Assembly (NCBI GenBank): GCA_900314395.1
Contig: OMVB01000024.1
Location: 1-44,864, forward strand
Reading direction: 5' to 3'
Origin: an uncultured Prevotellaceae bacterium
GTDB taxonomy: Bacteria > Bacteroidota > Bacteroidia > Bacteroidales > UBA932
Length of the DNA stretch: 44,864 nucleotides
Below the pieces are notes generated by a model. That model saw nothing but the letters and a program-made list of their open reading frames with translations. It was not told the origin of the DNA and did not search any database. Both the position numbers and the translations under genes were made by a program. Positions 39,215 through 44,864 of this stretch are shown here, piece by piece; the first letter of the stretch is position 1; the number at the start of each line of letters is the position of its first letter.

Positions 39215-39960
39215 CACTCATTTATATTAAGATTAGTCGTTTTCCTGTGCTTGTAATGACTTCGCCCGAGTTTTATAAGATTGTCCTCTGCGAAGCTGTA
39301 AAACTCACTTTCTCCAATTATCACATGGTCCAGCAGCTGCACTTTGACTGTTTGCAGGGCGCTTTTCAGAGTTGTTGTAAAGACGATGTCCGCTTCGCTT
39401 GGCACCGGACTCCCGTCCGGATGATTATGGACGACAATCAGTTTGCAGGCCTTTCGCATTACGGTTTTTGTGATTATCATCTGCTCGTCCACCCCGGTGC
39501 TTTGGGGCGTGCCGCTGGTCAGTTTTTCCGAGCCGATGATTCTAAGGTTCCTGGACAGGTAAATAAGCCAGCATTCTTCGTGGTCCAGGGCGGCCAGGGT
39601 GGGTTCCATGCACAGATAGACATCCCTTGCCTCTTTTATTGTGGTAGGGTTTCTTTCCGGCTCCTGGGCCATTAACCTGCGGGCCAGTTCAAAGGCGGCA
39701 AGAAGCGCCGCCGCTTTGTCCATGCCTATACCGCTGACCTCGCAGAGTTGATGTGCGGATAATTTTGCAACGGCGGCCAACCGGTTGCCGTTTGCTGCCA
39801 GAAGACACCTGGCTACATCAAGGACGTTCCGTTTTCCCGTCCCAGTTCTTAATAATATGGCAATCAGGTCCGAGTTGCTCAAGGCGTCAACTCCCCGTGC
39901 CAACAGTTTTTCCCGCGGTCTTTCGTCCGGGCTGAGCATACTTAGTTTCATAAGATTCAA
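39214..39960 (-). CDS. radC: RadC-family JAB domain protein
   Basis: 248 residues. The N-terminal helix-hairpin-helix region (about 40-90, LCEVSGIGMDKAAALLAAFE) precedes a JAB/MPN-type metalloprotease-like domain with HNHPDGSPVPSEAD (His178, His180, Asp191), the zinc ligands of the family. Despite the name, RadC is not established as a repair enzyme; its activity is unknown. The stop overlaps the start of the next gene by one base. A possible -7 box (TACTTTTG) lies at 39974-39981 on the minus strand. Confidence 0.92.
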   Translation of the reverse strand: MNLMKLSMLSPDERPREKLLARGVDALSNSDLIAILLRTGTGKRNVLDVARCLLAANGNRLAAVAKLSAHQLCEVSGIGMDKAAALLAAFELARRLMAQEPERNPTTIKEARDVYLCMEPTLAALDHEECWLIYLSRNLRIIGSEKLTSGTPQSTGVDEQMIITKTVMRKACKLIVVHNHPDGSPVPSEADIVFTTTLKSALQTVKVQLLDHVIIGESEFYSFAEDNLIKLGRSHYKHRKTTNLNINE

Positions 39961-39973
39961 AATTTTCTGCCGT

Positions 39974-39981
39974 CAAAAGTA
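39974..39981 (-). promoter_or_regulatory. Possible -7 element of radC
   Basis: TACTTTTG fits TAnnTTTG and lies 13 bases upstream of the radC ATG, so the 5' leader would be very short or absent. The nearest TTTG is 24 bases further upstream, inside the preceding terminator stem. Weak support. Confidence 0.35.
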
Positions 39982-39994
39982 GGAAACGGCAAAA

Positions 39995-40028
39995 TAAAAA
40001 ATGGCCAAACTTGTCATTTGGCCATTTT
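39995..40028 (-). terminator. Terminator of the carboxyltransferase gene
   Basis: A perfect 12-bp stem (39998-40009 with 40017-40028, AAAATGGCCAAA) has a 7-base loop and is followed on the minus strand by a T-tract. It lies about 60 bases after the stop at 40092 and separates the gene from radC. Confidence 0.85.
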
Positions 40029-40091
40029 AATTTGTTAAATCTTATGAAAATTTTTACGAATTTTAATATTCGTCAAAAAAAGCCATAGTTT

Positions 40092-41873
40092 TTATTGGAT
40101 GAAAGCGACGATTTCTCCCTTCTCTACATGGTCTCCCTGCTTGCCGGTGACTGCGATTACGCGGCCGTCTGTGGCGGGAACAATCTCCTCCATTCCGTAG
40201 TAGGTCTGGACAAAGCCCAGCGGTTTGCCGGCCTCTGCTTTTGAACCGGCAACGGGAGCCTTGGAGTCGTCAATAACATCCACCTGCCACAGAAGCTGTC
40301 CCTTGACGGGAGCCTGTACCGGAATTGCACCAGGATGCTTTGCAACAAAACCGTCGATGTCAAATTTTGGCATTTCAACCACAGGGCGTACAACGTTGAT
40401 GGGTGCGCCTGCCTTGGCCTTGAAGTCCTCAAGCTCCTTGTTGAAGCGCTCCTTGGCTATGCCGCTCTTGTAGTCGCGGTACTGTCGCTCGTGCATGGCG
40501 AACTCGAAGAGTTCTTCCTGGTCCTGGCCCTCGTCCCAGCCTTCTTCTTTCATCATCTGCCGGAAGTGAGGAAGCTCGTCCGGATAGTTGTCCTGAGGGT
40601 TGCCGGTGCTGAATTCCAGGCCCTTGCTCTTTGCCAGTTCCACGATTTCAGGAGCAAGTTTGCCGGGCAGCTGGCCCATGTTGCCAAGAATCATTCCCCA
40701 TGTGTCTTTGTCGATTGTGCTCCAGCGCGGCTTGTCGCTGAGCATGTTGAACAGGTTCATCAGGGCGGTATTCTTTACATACTGGCTGAACGGGGTGACG
40801 AGCGGCGGGTAGCCTAGCCTGGGCCATACATACTCTACCTCTTCAAAGAGTTTGACCATCAGGGTGTCAAGAGACATCTCCGGGCGGCCGTGAGCCCTCT
40901 GGGTAGCGTTGATTGCGCCCTGGAAGCCCTTGAGGTCAGCCATCATGGAGCCCATCATACCGCCGGGAAGTCCGCAGCCTACCAGCAGCGAGGTCATCTT
41001 CGCATTGGAAGGATTGATCCAGTATCCAAGGAAATCGTCTATGAACTTCTGGGTAAGACGGCGTACCTCCATGTATGCGTCCATGTTAAGGTCCTTTACA
41101 AGGAAACCGTCGGACTTGAGCATTTCGCGGATGGTGATTACATCCGGGTGAACCTTACCCCAGGAAAGCGGCTCAACGGCTACGTCAAGATAGTCTGCGC
41201 CGGCTCGGGCAACCTCCAGCATGGATGCAACGGAGAAGCCGGGACCGGTGTGGCCGTGATACTGAACCTTGATATGCGGATACTTCTTCTTGATGTCGCG
41301 TACAAGTTCTCCAAGGATGTTGGGGCGTCCGATTCCGGCCATATCCTTGAGGCAAATCTCGTCGCAGCCGTATTCAATAACCTTGTCCACGATGCCCATA
41401 TAGTATTCTACCGTATGGACGGGGGAGTGGGTGATGGAAAGTGCCACCTGCGAAATCATTCCGCCTTTCTTTGCGCCGATTACGGAGCCTTTCAGGTTGC
41501 GGTGGTCGTTGAGTCCGCAGAATGAACGAGCGATGTCGGTGCCCTGTTTTTTCTTGACTTTGAACATCAGCTCCCTGACGTCGTTCGGAACCGGATTCAT
41601 GCGAAGGGCGTTGAGGCCCCTTTCAAGCATGTGGGTCTGGATGCCGGCCTTGTGGAAAGGAGCGGTCCAGCGGCGTACAGCTACGTTCGGGTTCTCTCCA
41701 AAGAGGAGGTTTACCTGCTCGAATGCTCCGCCGTTTGTCTCTACTCTGTCAAAGCAGCCCATGTCGATGATAGCGGGGGCCACTTCTTCCAGCTGGTCCA
41801 CGCGGGGCACATATTTGCCCGAAGACTGCCACATGTCCCTGTACACCAGGGAGAATTTTATTTCTTTTGCCAT
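40092..41873 (-). CDS. Carboxyltransferase, oxaloacetate decarboxylase alpha / pyruvate carboxylase B type
   Basis: 593 residues. The TIM-barrel carboxyltransferase domain (about 4-290) shows the family metal and substrate residues in modified form: RDMWQS (Arg12, Asp13) in place of the usual RDAHQS, the carboxybiotin Lys in LKDMAGIG (Lys176), and the metal pair HGH (206-208). The conserved PYC/OADA domain covers about 290-500. The C-terminal 70 residues have the sequence pattern of a biotinyl/lipoyl domain. Where AMKM should stand the sequence is QTYYGMEEI (556-564), and no lysine is present, so this domain should not carry biotin. It may act with a separate biotin carrier. A single-gene unit with its own promoter and terminator. 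Confidence 0.85.
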   Translation of the reverse strand: MAKEIKFSLVYRDMWQSSGKYVPRVDQLEEVAPAIIDMGCFDRVETNGGAFEQVNLLFGENPNVAVRRWTAPFHKAGIQTHMLERGLNALRMNPVPNDVRELMFKVKKKQGTDIARSFCGLNDHRNLKGSVIGAKKGGMISQVALSITHSPVHTVEYYMGIVDKVIEYGCDEICLKDMAGIGRPNILGELVRDIKKKYPHIKVQYHGHTGPGFSVASMLEVARAGADYLDVAVEPLSWGKVHPDVITIREMLKSDGFLVKDLNMDAYMEVRRLTQKFIDDFLGYWINPSNAKMTSLLVGCGLPGGMMGSMMADLKGFQGAINATQRAHGRPEMSLDTLMVKLFEEVEYVWPRLGYPPLVTPFSQYVKNTALMNLFNMLSDKPRWSTIDKDTWGMILGNMGQLPGKLAPEIVELAKSKGLEFSTGNPQDNYPDELPHFRQMMKEEGWDEGQDQEELFEFAMHERQYRDYKSGIAKERFNKELEDFKAKAGAPINVVRPVVEMPKFDIDGFVAKHPGAIPVQAPVKGQLLWQVDVIDDSKAPVAGSKAEAGKPLGFVQTYYGMEEIVPATDGRVIAVTGKQGDHVEKGEIVAFIQ

Positions 41874-41923
41874 ATTCTACAAGTAATTTCGTCAGAAGCT
41901 GCGCTGAAGCCGCTTCCATCCTG

Positions 41924-41962
41924 CAAATATAAAAATAAAAATTGATATGCCAATCGCGATTG
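41924..41962 (-). promoter_or_regulatory. Promoter and palindromic operator of the carboxyltransferase gene
   Basis: On the minus strand a TATATTTG -7 box (41931-41924) lies 19 bases from ATTG (41954-41951). That ATTG is the end of a perfect 12-base palindrome CAATCGCGATTG (41951-41962). The palindrome therefore overlaps the -33 site and is well placed to bind a dimeric regulator. The leader to the ATG at 41873 is about 45 bases. Confidence 0.6.
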
Positions 41963-41991
41963 CGGGCATGCTACCCTTGATTATCAGCCAA

Positions 41992-42036
41992 TTACGCAAT
42001 CCAACTTAGCAAATTTTACCAAGTTGAATTGCGTAA
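41992..42036. repeat. Inverted repeat (stem-loop)
   Basis: TTACGCAATCCAACTT pairs with AAGTTGAATTGCGTAA (15 of 16 positions), loop of 13 bases. There is no T-tract on either side, so it is not a clear terminator. It could be a regulator site or the remnant of an insertion end. Confidence 0.6.
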
Positions 42037-42060
42037 CTCATTGATACTCAATGCTGGCAC

Positions 42061-42114
42061 CGGCCGAAGCCAAATTGTTCAACCGCTGCCGGCCGAAGCC
42101 AAATTATTCAACCG
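42061..42114. repeat. Two 25-base imperfect direct repeats
   Basis: Each copy begins CGGCCGAAGCC and ends TTCAACCG. They differ only at one position (G/A) and are separated by 4 bases. A third, degenerate unit begins at about 42114 (GGCACCGGCTTAAAGC). No function is recognised. Confidence 0.7.
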
Positions 42115-42250
42115 GCACCGGCTTAAAGCATCGGCTTTTGCACACAAATATGATCATTTTGAGGCGTAAGCACAACGGTTTGAGCATAACTACAAGTTGA
42201 AGTTAGGAAGACGAAAATGGCAGATAATAATTTAGATTTTATTTGTGTTG

Positions 42251-43724
42251 CAATACTTCGGTAAAAATTTACCGCGCTAAAAGTTAAACATTTGAAGCCG
42301 GCTATCCGGTTTCACTATATAAAAGTTCATTGAAATACTGTCAATAACTGTCGCTTGAGCAAGCTGTGAAAGGACTAGAAAAGGCTCTAAAAAAAGTCTA
42401 AAATATTGATAATTAGATAATAAAAGTATTGCATAAGTCGCTGATTATTAGTAACTTAGAGTATTCGACCACTTTAAGTTATGAGATCCTCAAACCTACT
42501 TATGCAATACCAATCCGAGTGCCTCGAGGCCCTCAAATCAGCAGCAAAGGTAAGCAAACCTTTTGAGAAAGTCCTTATGGATACGCTAAAACTCTTCATG
42601 GCAATCCCAGGCAAGGTCAATTTCCTTCAGATGGGTCGGTATGGTGAGTTCTCCGAACAGACCTACCGTAACAACTTCGAGAACGAGGCTTTCGACTGGT
42701 TTGCCTTTAACGAGCATCTCATCAGAAAGGTTCTCAATGGAAAGTTTCTGGCCATTGCCGTCGATCCTAGTTTCCTTCCCAAGTCCGGAAAGAAGACGCC
42801 TTGGATAGGACGTTTCTGGTCCGGAGTTGCAGGCGAGATGAAACGCGGTCAGGAGATCTTCGGAGTAGGTATCATTGACGTGGGAAACCACGATTGTATG
42901 ACGCTGAGTGCTCCGCAAACTCCTGACGCCAAGTCTCTTGAGGAGATGGACTACAACCTCGTCGAATGGTACTGTCAGAACCTGATTATCCTAAAGGAAA
43001 AACTCCAGAAGATATCACGCCTGATAGTTGCCGACGCATTCTTCTCAAAAGAGACGTTCGTCAACCCTCTGCTCAAGGAAGGCTTCCACGTGATAAGCAG
43101 GTTCCGCAACGATGCGGTTCTGTTCTATCCGACCCTTCAGAAGCCAACCGGAAAGAGAGGTCATCCGAAGTGGTACGATGGAAAGGTTGACTTTGCTAAT
43201 CTTGCTCTCTCCAGATGTGAGGAGATTGAAGTGGACAAAGGCCGTCTAATCGGTCTGAAGGCTTATTCCAAGTCACTCAAACGCTCCATCAAGGTTGTCG
43301 TATGGTATCCTAATGAAGAGGATACGACAAAGTGGCAAATTTACTTCAGCACTGATGACTCAATGAGTACCAAGGATGTAATTGACTGCTATAGAACTCG
43401 TTTCCAGCTGGAGTTCTGTTTCAGAGATGCGAAGCACTATGCCGGTCTTAACGACTGCCAGTCAACCGACCTCAGAAAACTCGAGTTCCATAGGAACGCA
43501 TCATTCGCTAGCATCAATATCGCCAAGGTCGCCTGCAAGGAACTGGGAATACCGTTCTCAATATCATCCTGCAAGTCGATTATCCATAACGCTTATATGC
43601 TCAATCGATTTATTTGCGTGTTCGGTCTGCAACCGGACTCACAAGTTATTGACAAACTTTTCAAAGAACTGGTTTTATTTACTGCCAGGGCCGCTTAGGA
43701 CCTAGAAAATTTAACGAACTATTG
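42251..43724 (+). mobile_element. IS4-family insertion sequence, boundaries tentative
   Basis: The element is defined by the IS4-type transposase (42481-43698). The only candidate terminal inverted repeats I found are CAATACTTCGGTAAA (42251-42265) and the complement of 43710-43724 (CAATAGTTCGTTAAA), matching at 13 of 15 bases. That gives an element of about 1.47 kb with a 230-base left end. No clear target-site duplication flanks these ends, so the boundaries are uncertain or one end has been altered. Confidence 0.45.
42481..43698 (+). CDS. IS4-family DDE transposase
   Basis: 405 residues. The catalytic triad is Asp95 (AVDPSF), Asp185 (VADAFFSK) and Glu311, the last within the YREK signature of IS4 enzymes (Y304, R307, E311, K318 in YRTRFQLEFCFRDAK). 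The frame is intact from ATG to TAG, so the copy may still be active. It cuts and pastes its element through double-strand transposition. It lies directly upstream of the damaged acyl carrier protein gene, in the same orientation, and could supply or block transcription of that cluster. Confidence 0.93.
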   Translation: MRSSNLLMQYQSECLEALKSAAKVSKPFEKVLMDTLKLFMAIPGKVNFLQMGRYGEFSEQTYRNNFENEAFDWFAFNEHLIRKVLNGKFLAIAVDPSFLPKSGKKTPWIGRFWSGVAGEMKRGQEIFGVGIIDVGNHDCMTLSAPQTPDAKSLEEMDYNLVEWYCQNLIILKEKLQKISRLIVADAFFSKETFVNPLLKEGFHVISRFRNDAVLFYPTLQKPTGKRGHPKWYDGKVDFANLALSRCEEIEVDKGRLIGLKAYSKSLKRSIKVVVWYPNEEDTTKWQIYFSTDDSMSTKDVIDCYRTRFQLEFCFRDAKHYAGLNDCQSTDLRKLEFHRNASFASINIAKVACKELGIPFSISSCKSIIHNAYMLNRFICVFGLQPDSQVIDKLFKELVLFTARAA

Positions 43725-43754
43725 ATTATAACAAACAAATAAATAAATAGAATT

Positions 43755-43979
43755 ATGAGAGAAAAAATAATGGAAATCCTCTCTGGGCTGAGGCCCGAGT
43801 GTGATTTCGAGAATAGTGAGAATTTTATTGAGGAATGATTGCTCGATTCAATGGATATCGTGGCCTTGGTAGACTCTGTAGAAGAGGAGTATGGAATCAC
43901 CATCCCTGGTACAGCCATCTCTGCAAAGAACTTCAGTAATCTTGACTCCATTGTTGAACTGATTGAAAAATATAAGTAA
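43755..43979 (+). pseudogene. Acyl carrier protein with in-frame TGA
   Basis: The frame reads ATG AGA GAA AAA and then a typical ACP of 74 codons, ending at TAA 43979. It is interrupted by a TGA at codon 28 (43836-43838). Around it the protein reads NFIEE-stop-LLDSMDIVALVDS, where ACPs have Gly before L-L-D-S-M-D. Ser32 of DSM would carry phosphopantetheine. A single G to T change (GGA to TGA) explains it. TGA is a normal stop elsewhere in the window (radC, the SPOR gene). This is most simply a recently broken gene, a strain-specific mutation or a sequencing error. TTG immediately follows the TGA and could restart translation, but the product would lack helix 1. It is followed by a KASIII gene 6 bases on. 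Confidence 0.8.
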
Positions 43980-43985
43980 ACACTT

Positions 43986-44864
43986 ATGATTACAAAGTTC
44001 AAGAACAAGACCATTAGCAGTGTGCTTACTGTATTCCCGCAGCAAGAGATTGATTTCATGGATGAGATGAATAACTATGGTTATTCGGAACTCAAAATGA
44101 ACAAGCTGAAGAAGCTGATGGGTTACAATACCCGCCGTTGTGGTAAGAAAGGTGAAGGTGTTTCAGACTATGCTATTTATGGTATCCAGCATTTGATAGA
44201 TCAGAATGTTATTAAGGCAGATGAGGTAGGGGCAATTATTGTCACTTCGACTTCTCCTGATTATTTCATTCCACCTACCAGCAATATCATCCAAGGTCAT
44301 TTTGGTATAAGCCATGATTGTGTCTGTATTGACGTGTCTCAGGGTTGCTGTGGCTATTCTGTCGGTTTGACTTATTCATTCATGACACTGGAGCATCTGT
44401 CTTCCGGCAAGAAGGTCCTTCTTGTTTGCGGTGATATGATGTCTCAGAAGATAGGAACCCGTGATAGAGCAAGCCGTCCTATTATTGGTGATGCAGTAAC
44501 CATCTCCGTGGTTGAAAATTGCGAGAACGGCAAAGAAGTATATTGCTGTTTGAAGAATGAGGGTGAGAATGGTATGGCCATCAATATTCCTGCAGGCGGC
44601 AACAAGTTGCCTTGTTCTGCTGAAACATCTGTTGAGGTAGAGGATGAAGCCGGTAACTGGCGTAGTCAGGAGCAATTCTTCATGGAGGGTGACTTGGTTT
44701 TCAACTTTGTCATCAATGACACTCCTGTTCTGATTGATGAGCTGCTTGCCTTTGCAAATGTTAAGAAAGAGGAGATTGATTACTTCGTATGTCATCAGCC
44801 CAATGCATTTATGTTGAAAAAACTGGCGGAAAAAGTTGAGGTTAGTCAGGAAAAGATGCCCAAT
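43986..44864 (+). CDS. 3-oxoacyl-ACP synthase III family protein, truncated by the window end
   Basis: 293 codons are visible and the frame is still open at the window edge. It has the thiolase-like fold of FabH/KASIII proteins: TSTSPDYFIPPTSNIIQGHF, the nucleophile region DVSQGCCGY with Cys121 aligned to FabH Cys112, and the His of CHQPN (His270). The Asn of the GNT motif would lie beyond the edge. Divergent KASIII proteins next to an ACP occur in lipid, polyketide and surface-polysaccharide clusters, where they make an unusual acyl group. The gene starts 6 bases after the ACP stop. Product unknown. Confidence 0.85.
   Translation, partial: MITKFKNKTISSVLTVFPQQEIDFMDEMNNYGYSELKMNKLKKLMGYNTRRCGKKGEGVSDYAIYGIQHLIDQNVIKADEVGAIIVTSTSPDYFIPPTSNIIQGHFGISHDCVCIDVSQGCCGYSVGLTYSFMTLEHLSSGKKVLLVCGDMMSQKIGTRDRASRPIIGDAVTISVVENCENGKEVYCCLKNEGENGMAINIPAGGNKLPCSAETSVEVEDEAGNWRSQEQFFMEGDLVFNFVINDTPVLIDELLAFANVKKEEIDYFVCHQPNAFMLKKLAEKVEVSQEKMPN

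Larger units (their letters stand above)
41963..42250. other. Intergenic spacer with hairpin and short tandem repeats
   Basis: No convincing gene. It contains a 16-bp stem with one mismatch and a 13-base loop (41992-42007 with 42021-42036). It also has two 25-base direct repeats differing at one base (42061-42085 and 42090-42114, period 29) with a third partial GGCACCGGC unit. A 15-codon reading frame (42217-42264) runs across the proposed IS boundary. Confidence 0.6.

Noticed and set aside
42061..42114. CRISPR-like direct repeats
   Set aside because: Only two 25-base copies with a 4-base gap, no spacers of constant length, and no cas genes nearby.
42259..42274. CGGTAAA/TTTACCG short palindrome as a terminator
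   Set aside because: Only 7-bp arms with a 2-base loop, which cannot form a normal hairpin. It is more likely part of the IS end.
43836..43838. Selenocysteine or recoded TGA in the ACP
   Set aside because: The expected residue is glycine, not cysteine; no SECIS-like hairpin is evident just downstream; and TGA ends other genes in the window. A mutation or base error is simpler.

Overview
The window is chromosomal DNA from a member of the order Bacteroidales (phylum Bacteroidota). The evidence is a SusC/SusD pair, BACON-domain and DUF4906-like lipoproteins, promoters of the TTTG-N19-TAnnTTTG type, few purine-rich ribosome-binding sites, and a tuf-secE-nusG-rplKAJL-rpoBC block preceded by a tRNA cluster. 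I do not place it below order. An uncultured gut lineage is possible, but that is only a guess.

Bases 1-9900 (minus strand) hold a four-gene outer-membrane uptake operon. In transcription order it encodes a secreted calcineurin-like phosphoesterase lipoprotein, a SusC TonB-dependent transporter, a SusD binding lipoprotein and a BACON-domain lipoprotein. A strong stem-loop terminator follows. The phosphoesterase suggests a phosphorylated or phosphodiester-containing substrate, but no glycoside hydrolase is present to name a glycan.

Bases 10160-23190 (minus strand) are the core translation and transcription block. Four tRNAs (Thr-TGT, Tyr-GTA, Gly-TCC, Thr-GGT) are followed by tuf, tRNA-Trp(CCA), secE, nusG, rplK, rplA, rplJ, rplL, rpoB and rpoC. 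A near-consensus promoter lies partly inside the end of the upstream dxs gene. There is a hairpin between tuf and tRNA-Trp, an attenuator-like stem-loop between rplL and rpoB, and a clear terminator after rpoC.

Bases 23190-29900 hold dxs (minus) and, divergently, a plus-strand set: two tandem MFS transporters, a zinc-ribbon membrane protein, a small lipoprotein and a second membrane protein related to the first. Bases 29900-33930 (minus) are a compact operon of a LEA-like lipoprotein, a SPOR-domain protein, rpoN and a cardiolipin synthase. It is divergent from miaB (plus, 33959-35284). Bases 35300-39960 (minus) hold radC, a large DUF4906-like surface lipoprotein and upp, ending in a 20-bp perfect inverted repeat shared with miaB. 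Bases 40092-41873 (minus) encode a carboxyltransferase of the oxaloacetate decarboxylase alpha / pyruvate carboxylase B type. Its C-terminal biotinyl-like domain has no acceptor lysine.

Bases 41900-44864 look like accessory DNA. There is a 600-base spacer with repeats and hairpins, an IS4-type transposase, an acyl carrier protein gene with an in-frame TGA at the usual glycine before the phosphopantetheine motif, and a ketoacyl-ACP synthase III-like gene cut by the window edge. The last two probably begin a lipid- or polysaccharide-modifying biosynthetic cluster. No CRISPR array, rRNA gene or clearly new multi-gene system was seen. The most unusual signals are the ACP nonsense codon, the lysine-less biotinyl domain, and the paralogous membrane-protein pair flanking a lipoprotein.
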